A DNA stretch of 64,000 bases from Limiplasma sp036645955 (GCA_036645955.1 JAVXND010000002.1:62001-126000); one strand, 5' to 3'; positions 32,278 to 40,069 are shown, numbered from the stretch's first letter. Program-made: numbers and translations. Notes: generated by a model from the sequence alone, not told the origin.

Positions 32278-33030
32278 TTATTCGTAATCGACTACGTTAA
32301 CCCAGTGCAATAGGAATTCGCGCTCCTCTGCCTTGCCCTTGACGCTTTGGCTTGCCGCTACAATGGGAATCCATTTTTGCACGTATTGCTTTGCGGTATC
32401 GCTCTTTTTGCAGAACAGATCCAGATACTTTTCGGCACCGTCAATATCGCCTGCCAGCCAAAACAACAAGTAGGTGCGTGCCGCGTCTGCGCTGGCATTT
32501 CCCTGCGTGGCATGCGACCAGTCCAAAATGTAGGGCGCATTGTCGCTTTTGCGGATGATGATATTCTTGGGATCAAAATCGCCGTGGCAGAGCTTGTTGT
32601 GAATGGGCATGCCCTCCAAACGGGTATGCAGCTCGTAACGCGTGGTGGCATCTAACCCGCTCATGCTGATTTTGCGGTTCATTTTGTCGCGCAGCTTGTT
32701 AAGCAGAGGGCAGGTTTGCTTGTGAACGCTCAACTGCAAATCCACAAATTGCTCCATGTACTGATCGTACTGGGCGGGGTTTTCCTCCATGAGGGCAGCG
32801 AGCGTCTTGCCTTCGATGAATTCACTTACAATGGACCATTTGCCGTTGTATTTTGTGACTTCCTCAAGCGTGGGTACGTTGAGTGCTGTTTCCTCTACGC
32901 GGGCTTGGTTGAGAGCCTCGTTGAGCACATCAGCCTTGCTGTAATCACTGTCGAATACCTTGATGACATATTCGCCGTCGCGGTAAACGGTCTTGTTGGT
33001 GCGCACTGCAATTACCTTTTCTGGCTTCAT
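32278..33030 (-). CDS. APH/choline-kinase-like phosphotransferase
   Basis: A 250-residue kinase of the aminoglycoside phosphotransferase fold. The catalytic loop is LCHGDFDPKNIII (about 148-160) and the metal-binding motif YILDWSHA (about 172); a Lys in EYVIKVFD may be the ATP-contacting residue. It starts 21 bp after adhE, so the two are probably co-transcribed. Related stand-alone proteins are common in anaerobes and their substrates are unknown. Because a PP2C phosphatase is encoded further along the same strand, it could be the opposing kinase, but nothing in the sequence proves protein-kinase activity. Confidence 0.75.
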   Translation of the reverse strand: MKPEKVIAVRTNKTVYRDGEYVIKVFDSDYSKADVLNEALNQARVEETALNVPTLEEVTKYNGKWSIVSEFIEGKTLAALMEENPAQYDQYMEQFVDLQLSVHKQTCPLLNKLRDKMNRKISMSGLDATTRYELHTRLEGMPIHNKLCHGDFDPKNIIIRKSDNAPYILDWSHATQGNASADAARTYLLFWLAGDIDGAEKYLDLFCKKSDTAKQYVQKWIPIVAASQSVKGKAEEREFLLHWVNVVDYE

Positions 33031-33051
33031 AAGATCGCCTCCTTGCTTCCT

Positions 33052-35664
33052 TTACTTATTTTCATCGCCATAGTAGGCGTTCAAGTACATTTGCTTGATT
33101 TCCTTCATGAGCGGGTAGCGGGGGTTTGCGCCGGTGCATTGGTCATCAAACGCTTGCTCAACCATGTCGTCCAAACGGGCAAGGAAATCGGTTTCGTCAA
33201 TTCCGTAGGCTTTGATTGTGGGCTTGATCCCGATTTTGCCTTTGAGGTCATCAATGGCCGCAATCAGGCTTGCTACCTTTTGGTCGTCTGTTTTTCCGCC
33301 CAATCCAAGTGCGTCCGCAACCATTGCGTATCTTGCCATGGTGTGAGGGTGGTCGTACTGCGGGAAGGTACCCATTTTGGTGGGAACCTCGGCGGCGTTA
33401 AAGCGGATGACCTCGTTAATCATGAGCGCATTGGCTACGCCGTGGGGCAGGTGGTGGAAAGCGCCCAGCTTATGCGCCATGGAGTGGCAAACCCCTAGGA
33501 AAGCATTTGCAAATGCCATACCAGCCATGGTGGCCGCGTTGGCCATTTTCTCGCGGGCAATGGCATCGCTGAGGCCATCGTTATAGGCGCGGGGCAGGTA
33601 AGCAAAAATCATCTTGAGGCTTTGCAGTGCAAGACCGTCGGTGTAGTCGGTTGCGAGCATGCTGGCAATGGCTTCAAGGTCGTGGGTAACAGCGTCAATA
33701 CCGCTTGCGGAGGTAAGACCCTTGGGTGCGTTCATCATGAGGTCCGCATCCACAATGGCCATTTTGGGCATAAGCTCATAATCTGCCAATGGGTATTTGA
33801 CACCCGTTTGCTCGTCCGTAATCACGGCGAAGGGGGTAACCTCACTGCCTGTACCTGCGGTGGTAGGCACGGCGATAAAGTAAGCCTTTTCGCCCATCTT
33901 GGGGAATTGATAGATACGTTTGCGAATATCGCTGAAACGCATGGCCATATCGAGGAAATCCGCTTCGGGATGCTCGTAGAGCACCCACATGATTTTTGCG
34001 GCATCCATGGCACTGCCGCCGCCGATGGCGATAATGCAATCAGGCGCAAAGGCGGTCATGGCGGCGCAGCCTTCACGGGCAGAGGCCAAGGTCGGGTCGG
34101 GCGCAACATTAAAGAAAGTAGCGTGGGTAATGCCCATTTCATCCAAACGGTCTGTAACCGCTTTGGTGTAGCCGTTTTGGAAGAGGAACTGGTCGGTGAC
34201 GATAAAGACCTTCTTCTTATTCATCACGTTCTTGAGCTCTTGAAGCGCTACGGGCAGGCAACCCTTCTTGATATAGACCTTTTCGGGCGCACGGAACCAC
34301 AGCATATTCTCTCTCCTCTCGGCAACGGTTTTGATGTTGAGCAAGTGCTTTACGCCAACGTTTTCGCTCACGGAGTTGCCGCCCCAAGAGCCACAGCCAA
34401 GCGTGAGGGAGGGGGCAAACTTGAAGTTGTACAGATCTCCAATGCCGCCCTGCGAGGAGGGCGTGTTAACCACGATACGGCAGGTTTCAACCATTTGGGC
34501 AAACTTCATGAGCTTTTCGCGCTGGGTGTTGGGGTTTAGGTAAATAGAAGCGGTGTGACCATGGCCGCCATCCTCAATGAGGCGTTCGGCTTTCTTTGCC
34601 GCATCTTCAAAATCCTTGGCTTTATACATGGCAAGCACGGGGGAGAGCTTTTCGTGAGCAAACTCTTCGCTTAGCTCCACACTTTCCACTTCACCGATCA
34701 AAATCTTTGTGCTTTCAGGCACGGCAACGCCTGCAATGGCGGCAATTTTGAAGGCGGATTGGCCCACGATTTTGGCATTGAGGGAGCCGTTGATGATGAT
34801 GGTGCGGCGAACCTTGTCCAGATCCTCCCCTTCAAGGAAGAAACAGCCGCGAGCGGCAAACTCCTTGCGCACTTCCTTGTAAATGCTTGCGGGTACAATC
34901 ACGCTCTGCTCGGAGGCGCAAATCATGCCGTTATCGAAGGTTTTGGAATGGATGATGGAGTTGACGGCAAGCAGAATATCCGCGCTTTCATCAATGATGG
35001 CGGGTACGTTGCCAGCGCCTACGCCTAGGGCAGGCTTGCCGCTGGAATAAGCGGCGCGAACCATGCCGGGGCCGCCTGTGGCAAGGGTTAAATCACAATC
35101 CCGCATGACCATGTTGGTCATTTCAAGGCTGGGCACATCCACCCAGCTGATAATGCTTTCAGGTGCGCCTGCCGCAACGGCCGCATCCAGCACTACCTTT
35201 GCGGCAGCAATGGTGGAGCGCTTTGCACGCGGGTGGGGGGAAATGATGATGCCGTTACGCGTTTTCAGCGCAATCAGCGTCTTAAAAATGGCGGTGGAGG
35301 TGGGGTTTGTGGTGGGAATGACTGCGGCAATGACCCCAATGGGATCAGCAATTTTGGTAATGCCGTAGGCTTTGTCTTCTTCTATGATACCACAAGTTTT
35401 GGTGTCGCGGTAGGCGTTATAAATATATTCGGAGGCAAAATGATTTTTGATGACTTTGTCCTCTACAATGCCCATACCCGTTTCCTCAACGGCGAGCTTT
35501 GCTAAGGGCAAGCGCATCTTATTGGCAGCCATGGCGGCTGCAAAGAAAATATGATCTACTTGCTCTTGAGTGTATTCGGAGAATTTCCTTTGTGCTGCAC
35601 GCACGCGTGTGATTTCTTCCTCAAGGCGTTCCACGGTGTCTACAGTGCTGCGGGTGTCAATCAT
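33052..35664 (-). CDS. adhE: Bifunctional aldehyde/alcohol dehydrogenase AdhE
   Basis: An 870-residue AdhE. The N-terminal CoA-acylating aldehyde dehydrogenase (about 1-440) has the catalytic Cys in FDNGMICASEQSV (about 250). The C-terminal iron-dependent alcohol dehydrogenase (about 455-870) has GGGSAMDAAKIMW, the metal-binding segments SGIDAVTHDLEA, FLGVCHSMAHKLGAFHHLPHG (split), and the Fe-ADH core. AdhE reduces acetyl-CoA to ethanol with two NADH, balancing redox in fermentation, and forms spirosomes. The promoter carries a candidate Rex operator. It heads the minus-strand run containing the hydrogenase-signalling genes. Confidence 0.97.
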   Translation of the reverse strand: MIDTRSTVDTVERLEEEITRVRAAQRKFSEYTQEQVDHIFFAAAMAANKMRLPLAKLAVEETGMGIVEDKVIKNHFASEYIYNAYRDTKTCGIIEEDKAYGITKIADPIGVIAAVIPTTNPTSTAIFKTLIALKTRNGIIISPHPRAKRSTIAAAKVVLDAAVAAGAPESIISWVDVPSLEMTNMVMRDCDLTLATGGPGMVRAAYSSGKPALGVGAGNVPAIIDESADILLAVNSIIHSKTFDNGMICASEQSVIVPASIYKEVRKEFAARGCFFLEGEDLDKVRRTIIINGSLNAKIVGQSAFKIAAIAGVAVPESTKILIGEVESVELSEEFAHEKLSPVLAMYKAKDFEDAAKKAERLIEDGGHGHTASIYLNPNTQREKLMKFAQMVETCRIVVNTPSSQGGIGDLYNFKFAPSLTLGCGSWGGNSVSENVGVKHLLNIKTVAERRENMLWFRAPEKVYIKKGCLPVALQELKNVMNKKKVFIVTDQFLFQNGYTKAVTDRLDEMGITHATFFNVAPDPTLASAREGCAAMTAFAPDCIIAIGGGSAMDAAKIMWVLYEHPEADFLDMAMRFSDIRKRIYQFPKMGEKAYFIAVPTTAGTGSEVTPFAVITDEQTGVKYPLADYELMPKMAIVDADLMMNAPKGLTSASGIDAVTHDLEAIASMLATDYTDGLALQSLKMIFAYLPRAYNDGLSDAIAREKMANAATMAGMAFANAFLGVCHSMAHKLGAFHHLPHGVANALMINEVIRFNAAEVPTKMGTFPQYDHPHTMARYAMVADALGLGGKTDDQKVASLIAAIDDLKGKIGIKPTIKAYGIDETDFLARLDDMVEQAFDDQCTGANPRYPLMKEIKQMYLNAYYGDENK

Positions 35665-35685
35665 GGTTTCCCATCCCCTTTCTGT

Positions 35686-35703
35686 TCGTTAAAAGTTTAA
35701 CAT
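35686..35703 (-). promoter_or_regulatory. Candidate Rex operator of adhE
   Basis: On the plus strand TCGTTAA AAGT TTAACAT, matching the Rex consensus TTGTTAANNNNTTAACAA at 12 of 14 defined positions. It overlaps the -10 element, ideal for repression released at high NADH/NAD+. Confidence 0.65.
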
Positions 35704-35722
35704 AATTGTGGCACGTTGTAAA
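35694..35722 (-). promoter_or_regulatory. Promoter for adhE
   Basis: Minus strand TTTACA (35717-35722), 17-bp spacer, TAAACT (35694-35699), about 30 nt before the ATG, which is preceded by AAAGGGG. Confidence 0.5.
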
Positions 35723-35777
35723 TGATGAACTTTATATAGTGATATATAGTAATGGATATAACCAAAAAAGCGAAAAG

Positions 35778-35811
35778 AAAGCGCCCAAGTGCGAAGAGCC
35801 TTGGGCGCTTT
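35778..35811 (-). terminator. Terminator of the katA-perR operon
   Basis: Stem AAAGCGCCCAAG / CTTGGGCGCTTT with a 10-nt loop just past the perR stop. On the minus strand it ends GCTTTCTTTTCG. Confidence 0.75.
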
Positions 35812-35821
35812 AACCATTTCG

Positions 35822-36205
35822 TTAAGGTTCGCATTCAGGGCAAAGCCCTACAAGCACAATGGAATGCCACTCCGTGGTATAGCCCGGAAGGCTTGCGGAA
35901 GCATTGTTGAGCGCTTCGTAATACGGCAGCTCTGTATCGACCACCTTCAAGCATTTTCTGCATAGAAAATGGTAATGGTGCTTGGCATCGCAATCAAAAT
36001 GGACGGGGCCGCTCGGCATGGGAATTCGTCCGATTTCATCATTGTCGGCCAATAGATTCAGGTTGCGGTACACGGTTGCGCGGCTGATGCGCGGATCCTT
36101 CACACGTGCCATTTCGTAGACCTCATCAGCTGTTGGATGGCTGTAATTGCCTTCAACAAGGCTTAACACCAGCCTGCGTTGCGGCGTGCTGCGGAGCTGC
36201 TTCAT
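35822..36205 (-). CDS. perR: Peroxide-responsive repressor PerR (Fur family)
   Basis: A 127-residue Fur-family repressor. The winged helix (SHPTADEVYEMAR, ISRATVYRNLNLL) is followed by the regulatory metal site HFDCDAKHHYHFLC and VVD. An Asp, not Glu, at the last position is characteristic of PerR, where Fe-catalysed His oxidation by H2O2 releases DNA. A structural zinc site is provided by CRKC and CPEC. The ATG overlaps the katA stop by 4 nt. The gene therefore sits behind its expected target and should be induced with it. Confidence 0.9.
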   Translation of the reverse strand: MKQLRSTPQRRLVLSLVEGNYSHPTADEVYEMARVKDPRISRATVYRNLNLLADNDEIGRIPMPSGPVHFDCDAKHHYHFLCRKCLKVVDTELPYYEALNNASASLPGYTTEWHSIVLVGLCPECEP

Positions 36206-37704
36206 ATGGTTGCGTTGATCAATTCCTGATGGCTGAGCGTAGAAAGCGCTTTGACCTTTTCCATGTCAAGCCCTGCGGCTTTCACAAAGCGAGTGCCATA
36301 TTCAGGATCGGCTAAATAGCAATGGGCGGCATGACGAAGCTTGATGTTTTCGGTGCAGGGGGCAATGTCGCCTGCGGTGTTGCTGATGAGCACGGCTTTT
36401 TGCTCCTCTGTGAGCACACGCCATAGATCGCCGCCTGCACGGAAGCAATCGTCGGTGGGGTCATCCTTGGGATCGTAACGGTACATAGCGCCTTCCAAAT
36501 CAAGCGGCGGCTCCATGACCTCGGGCTGTGCGGTCCATGCGCCGTAGCTGTTGGGGGAATAGGCAGGAGCGGCACCATAATTGCCGTCCACACGCATGGC
36601 ACCATCACGGTGATAATCGTTCACCTCGCAATGCGCGCGGTTGACGGGAATGAGGTTATGGTTGACACCTAGGCGATAGCGCTGTGCATCACCATAGGCA
36701 AAGAGGCGGCCTTGCAAAAAGCGGTCGGGAGAAAAACCAATGCCAGGCACCACATGCGCGGGGGTGAAGGCGGACTGCTCAACCTCTGCAAAATAATTTT
36801 CGGGGTTGCGATTGAGCTCCAACACACCTACCTCAATGAGGGGGAATTCCTTGTGCTTCCATATTTTTGTGATATCGAAGGGGTTTTCGTAATGGTTTTT
36901 GGCTTGCTCCTCCGTCATGATCTGCACATACATGGTCCACTTGGGAAACTCGCCGCGTTCAATGGCTTCGTAGAGATCTTTCCCGTGATGCTCGCGATCC
37001 ATGCCGTTGATTTTCATGGCTTCATCGTTGGTTAAGTTCTTAATGCCCTGCTGGGTTTTGAAATGGAACTTGCACCATACGCGCTCGTTCTTTTCATTAT
37101 AGAAGGAAAAAGTGTGCTCGCCGAAAAAATGCATGTTGCGGAAGGTGGCGGGTATGCCGCGATCGCTCATGACCACCGTAATTTGGTGAAAGCACTCAGG
37201 CAGCATGGTCCAAAAATCCCAGTTGTTTTGGGAGGAGCGGCGGCCTGTTTTGGGGTCGCGTTTCACGGCGCGGTTTAGGTCGGAGAAGTTATGCACATCG
37301 CGGATAAAAAAGGTGGGGGTGTTGTTGCCAACCAGATCCCAGTTGCCTTCTTCGGTATAGAACTTGACGGCAACGCCGCGAATATCGCGTTCGCAATCTG
37401 CCGCGCCGCGCTCGCCGGCAACGGTTGAAAAACGCAGAAAGAGCTCTGTTTCCTTACCAAGCTGGAGCACCTTGGCACGGGTGTACTTAGAAATGTCCTT
37501 GGTAATGGTCAGCTTGCCATAAGCGCCCCAGCCTTTGGCATGCATACGGCGTTCGGGAATGACCTCGCGGTTAAAGTGCGCCATTTTTTCAAGAAGCCAA
37601 ACATCCTGCATGACAACCGGACCGCGAGGACCAGCGGTAATTGCGTTTTCATTGTCAGCAACGGGAGCGCCAACTTCATTGGTGAGCTTTTTAAAATCAT
37701 CCAT
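36202..37704 (-). CDS. katA: Haem catalase KatA
   Basis: A 500-residue monofunctional clade-3-sized catalase that dismutates H2O2. The catalytic His is in RRMHAKGWGAYG (about 55), the catalytic Asn in GNNTPTFFIRD (about 127) and the haem-ligand Tyr in RLFAYGDAQRYRLG (about 338). The last motif differs slightly from the common RLFSYxDTQRHRLG. AAAGGAGG precedes the ATG. It forms an operon with perR behind a consensus sigma-A promoter and a palindrome likely to be a PerR box. Catalase is uncommon in strict clostridial anaerobes and suggests some oxygen exposure. Confidence 0.97.
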   Translation of the reverse strand: MDDFKKLTNEVGAPVADNENAITAGPRGPVVMQDVWLLEKMAHFNREVIPERRMHAKGWGAYGKLTITKDISKYTRAKVLQLGKETELFLRFSTVAGERGAADCERDIRGVAVKFYTEEGNWDLVGNNTPTFFIRDVHNFSDLNRAVKRDPKTGRRSSQNNWDFWTMLPECFHQITVVMSDRGIPATFRNMHFFGEHTFSFYNEKNERVWCKFHFKTQQGIKNLTNDEAMKINGMDREHHGKDLYEAIERGEFPKWTMYVQIMTEEQAKNHYENPFDITKIWKHKEFPLIEVGVLELNRNPENYFAEVEQSAFTPAHVVPGIGFSPDRFLQGRLFAYGDAQRYRLGVNHNLIPVNRAHCEVNDYHRDGAMRVDGNYGAAPAYSPNSYGAWTAQPEVMEPPLDLEGAMYRYDPKDDPTDDCFRAGGDLWRVLTEEQKAVLISNTAGDIAPCTENIKLRHAAHCYLADPEYGTRFVKAAGLDMEKVKALSTLSHQELINATI

Positions 37705-37749
37705 TATTTATATCCTCCTTTTGTATTTTGATCTCCTGAGCATATAAAA

Positions 37750-37778
37750 ATTGTAGCACCAGTGTCATAAGATGTCAA
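37750..37778 (-). promoter_or_regulatory. Promoter of katA-perR
   Basis: Minus strand TTGACA (37773-37778), 17-bp spacer, TACAAT (37750-37755), one base from perfect consensus. Confidence 0.8.
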
Positions 37779-37781
37779 TAC

Positions 37782-37802
37782 TATTAGGAATGAATCCTAA
37801 TA
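37782..37802 (-). promoter_or_regulatory. Candidate PerR operator
   Basis: Perfect 8-bp inverted repeat TATTAGGA ATGAA TCCTAATA immediately upstream of the katA -35 element. It is Fur/PerR-like in size and AT content but does not match TTATAATNATTATAA closely. Confidence 0.5.
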
Positions 37803-37821
37803 ATAATTTCGAAAATAAAAA

Positions 37822-37848
37822 GCGCAACGCAAAAGAATTGCGCTGCGC
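37822..37848 (-). terminator. Terminator of nagB
   Basis: Stem GCGCAACGCAA / TTGCGCTGCGC (one mismatch), with AAAA on the plus-strand left side giving a U-tract on the minus strand. It lies just past the nagB stop. Confidence 0.65.
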
Positions 37849-37868
37849 CTAAAAAAGCAAGAGGGTGT

Positions 37869-38594
37869 TTACAGCAAACCAGCCGCCGCTTTGTCAAGCA
37901 GGAAGATGACATCGGGGTGCGTGCGAAGAATGCTGGCCTGTGTTTTGGGGTTGATGTCCTCGCAGATGGCTTTATGAATGGCATCCGCTTTATCAGCGCC
38001 TGTGGCAAGCAACAGCACTTGACGGGCATTCATGATGCTGCCCACGCCCAAGCTGATGGCTTGGCGCGGAACGTCTTTTTCGTCATCGAAAAAGCGGCGA
38101 TTGGCTTCGATGGTGCTCTGTGTGAGGTTGACTATGTGGCAGCCATAGACAAAGGTATCCGCAGGCTCGTTAAAGCCGATGTGACCATTGCGGCCAATGC
38201 CCAAGATTTGAAGATCAATGCCGCCCGCATGGCTAATGGCAGTATCATAACGAGTGCATTCTTCTTGAAGGTTGGCGGCGTTGCCATCGGGTACACGCGT
38301 ATTGGCGGGATCGATGTTAATGTGCTTGAAGAGCTCTTCGTTCATAAAGCTATGGTAGCTGCACTCGTGCGTAATGGGCAAAGCACAGTATTCATCCAAA
38401 TTGAAAGAGTGGGTGAGTGAAAAGTCAAGAACGCCGCCCTTGCAAAGGCGAGCCAATTCTTGATAGGTGGGGATGGGGGTGGAGCCCGTGGCTAGGCCAA
38501 GCACGGAGCTGGGTTTGCGCATGACTTGCGCGGCAATGAGTGTAGCGGCTGCTTTGCCGACTTGCTCGGCGGTGTCAAAAAGATGAATCTGCAT
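37869..38594 (-). CDS. nagB: Glucosamine-6-phosphate deaminase NagB
   Basis: A 241-residue NagB, converting glucosamine 6-phosphate to fructose 6-phosphate and ammonia. Signatures are LGLATGSTPIPTYQEL, FNLDEYCALP, LGIGRNGHIGFNEPAD (catalytic His) and LATGADKADAIHKAI. ATG 38594 with GGGAGG upstream gives the standard length; the open frame extends 19 residues further without support. It is a single-gene unit: no nagA or amino-sugar transporter is adjacent. Confidence 0.97.
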   Translation of the reverse strand: MQIHLFDTAEQVGKAAATLIAAQVMRKPSSVLGLATGSTPIPTYQELARLCKGGVLDFSLTHSFNLDEYCALPITHECSYHSFMNEELFKHINIDPANTRVPDGNAANLQEECTRYDTAISHAGGIDLQILGIGRNGHIGFNEPADTFVYGCHIVNLTQSTIEANRRFFDDEKDVPRQAISLGVGSIMNARQVLLLATGADKADAIHKAICEDINPKTQASILRTHPDVIFLLDKAAAGLL

Positions 38595-38825
38595 AGAAAA
38601 GCCTCCCTGTTGCATTTGAATACGTGTTTTAGAAAGTGCATGATGCACCACGCTTCATACGTAATACATCTTGTGAAAAGTATATCACTCGCGTATTATC
38701 ATGTCAAGAGCTACATACGGCTGTTTGAAAACTGGGCAAACAGCCCATAATATTCGAGAAATTTAGGCACTCTTGCCCCAAATGAAAACTATGATGTTTT
38801 TTCTTCATTTTTTTCAATTTTCATA

Positions 38826-38854
38826 TTGACAAATGAATCGTTTACGGTTATGAT
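38826..38854 (+). promoter_or_regulatory. Promoter of the tRNA cluster
   Basis: TTGACA (38826-38831), 17-bp spacer, TATGAT (38849-38854), 37 nt before the first tRNA. Confidence 0.75.
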
Positions 38855-38890
38855 ATAACACGTCGCCGCGAAGAGCGGAATGCACAGTTT

Positions 38891-38966
38891 GGGAGCATAG
38901 CTCAGCTGGGAGAGCATCTGCCTTACAAGCAGAGGGTCACAGGTTCGAGCCCTGTTGTTCCCACCA
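38891..38966 (+). tRNA. tRNA-Val (anticodon TAC)
   Basis: A 76-nt tRNA with encoded CCA. Acceptor stem GGGAGCA / TGTTCCC (one G-T pair), anticodon stem TCTGC / GCAGA with loop CTTACAA, T-loop GTTCGAG. Confidence 0.95.
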
Positions 38967-38974
38967 AACCAAAT

Positions 38975-39051
38975 GGCCCGGTAGTTCAGTTGGTTAGAAT
39001 GCCAGCCTGTCACGCTGGAGGTCGAGGGTTCGAGCCCCTTCCGGGTCGCCA
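38975..39051 (+). tRNA. tRNA-Asp (anticodon GTC)
   Basis: A 77-nt tRNA with encoded CCA. Acceptor GGCCCGG / CCGGGTC, anticodon loop CTGTCAC, discriminator G. Confidence 0.95.
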
Positions 39052-39055
39052 ACAT

Positions 39056-39131
39056 GCCTTGGTAGCTCAGTCGGTAGAGCAGTAGACTGAAAATCTACGT
39101 GTCGGTGGTTCGATTCCGCCCCAAGGCACCA
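39056..39131 (+). tRNA. tRNA-Phe (anticodon GAA)
   Basis: A 76-nt tRNA with encoded CCA. Acceptor GCCTTGG / CCAAGGC, anticodon GAA in ACTGAAAAT, T-loop GTTCGAT. Confidence 0.95.
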
Positions 39132-39136
39132 AGTGT

Positions 39137-39211
39137 GCGGTAGTAGCTCAGTGGTAGAGTGCCACCTTGCCAAGGTGGATGTCGCGAGTCCGAATCTCGT
39201 CTACCGCTCCA
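39137..39211 (+). tRNA. tRNA-Gly (anticodon GCC)
   Basis: A 75-nt tRNA with encoded CCA. Acceptor GCGGTAG / CTACCGC, anticodon GCC in CTTGCCAAG. The T-arm reads GAGTCCGAATCTC, so the T-loop starts TCC instead of TTC. Confidence 0.93.
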
Positions 39212-39216
39212 CACAC

Positions 39217-39291
39217 GGTGCCATAGCCAAGTGGTAAGGCGAAGGTCTGCAAAACCTTTATTCCCCGGTTCAAATCCGGGTGGCACCTCCA
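39217..39291 (+). tRNA. tRNA-Cys (anticodon GCA)
   Basis: A 75-nt tRNA with encoded CCA. Acceptor GGTGCCA / TGGCACC, anticodon GCA in TCTGCAAAA, discriminator T as in tRNA-Cys. Confidence 0.95.
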
Positions 39292-39311
39292 CCTTAATCC
39301 ACATGGTGAAC

Positions 39312-39344
39312 AAAAATCCGTTGCTGAAAAGCGGCGGATTTTTT
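39312..39344 (+). terminator. Terminator of the tRNA cluster
   Basis: Stem AAAAATCCGTTGC / GCGGCGGATTTTT (two G-T pairs) with a 6-nt loop, followed by TGTTGG. It ends the tRNA transcript. Confidence 0.7.
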
Positions 39345-39579
39345 GTTGGTGATATCTATTTTATCTGGTAATGCCAATCCATATATTGGTGCGGCAATTG
39401 GTACAAACAAGGACGAAAACTGTGCCGTTGGAGAACATACGTGAACGCCAACTGGGCGGACACCATGTATGGTGTCCCTACGGGGGGAACGAAGGGGTTC
39501 CTGCATAGGAGCCAGCGGGATTATGAAATGCGGCGTTTTTGTGCCGCCCGATTTATCAAAGCCCGAAATGTTCACGAGA
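39345..39579. other. Intergenic region after the tRNA cluster
   Basis: No supported gene between the tRNA terminator and the next promoter. It contains repeat copy 2 and a GGGGAACGAAGGGGTTCCTG stretch that can form a short stem with it. Nothing else stands out. Confidence 0.5.
39441..39481. repeat. Dispersed intergenic repeat, copy 2 (perfect central palindrome)
   Basis: Matches 27467-27507 at 35 of 41 positions. The centre, 39458-39477, is the perfect inverted repeat GGACACCAT GT ATGGTGTCC. Confidence 0.65.
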
Positions 39580-39608
39580 TTGACACAAGTAGCTCTTTGT
39601 GCTATATT
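39580..39608 (+). promoter_or_regulatory. Promoter upstream of the 39683 gene and ktr genes
   Basis: TTGACA (39580-39585), 17-bp spacer, TATATT (39603-39608). Confidence 0.65.
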
Positions 39609-39682
39609 TTATGCCGTGAGCCTGCCTTGATGGATGGGATGCAAATGCAAGTTTGTGCCTTTGGCTCGAGAGGATGACTTTG

Positions 39683-40069
39683 ATGATGCACAGAGCGGGT
39701 CGCATGCTTTTGGCTGTGGTTCTGTTGCTTTTTTTACTTTGCGCATCCCCTTTTTCGCAAAGTGCCGAGGCTTCATATCAACAATTATTGACTGAGCAAC
39801 AGACAGAGCTTTGTTTTGTTGCAAATCGTTTTATGCAATGGAAATACCCTTCTGCTATGCCGGCAGCCTTGACTCATTTACTGCTTAGGTACAGCTTTGA
39901 AAGCGCAAAGCTGCATGCCGCCCGCCTGCTCTTTTTCTTTATCGTGCTATATCCTTTATTGCTGATTAGCAAAACCCGTCAAAAATCCATTCAAAAGTTT
40001 CATCAGGTTATGAAGTGCTTTGATTTTTATATTAACCATCCCAAGCTTGCGCCGCCTGTTTTAACATAA
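39683..40069 (+). CDS. Small hydrophobic exported/membrane protein
   Basis: A 128-residue protein of unknown function. It has an N-terminal signal-like segment (MLLAVVLLLFLLCASPF), a short polar region (EASYQQLLTEQQTE) and a second hydrophobic stretch (AARLLFFFIVLYPLLLI) before a basic C-terminal tail. The start at 39683 (or 39686, adjacent ATGs) follows AGAGGA; the frame is open 10 codons further upstream. It lies between a consensus promoter and the ktrB-like gene; a role in K+ uptake is only a positional guess. Confidence 0.5.
   Translation: MMHRAGRMLLAVVLLLFLLCASPFSQSAEASYQQLLTEQQTELCFVANRFMQWKYPSAMPAALTHLLLRYSFESAKLHAARLLFFFIVLYPLLLISKTRQKSIQKFHQVMKCFDFYINHPKLAPPVLT

Noticed and set aside
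33622..34539. A 305-codon plus-strand frame opposite adhE
   Set aside because: It is antisense to a clear AdhE coding sequence, has biased His/Gly composition and no recognisable domain.
38789..39371. Open frames across the tRNA cluster on both strands
   Set aside because: They are translations through five well-formed tRNA genes and carry no protein motif.
39345..39680. An integrative element inserted after tRNA-Cys
   Set aside because: tRNA 3' ends are classical attachment sites, but there is no integrase gene and no direct repeat of the tRNA 3' end in the following sequence.
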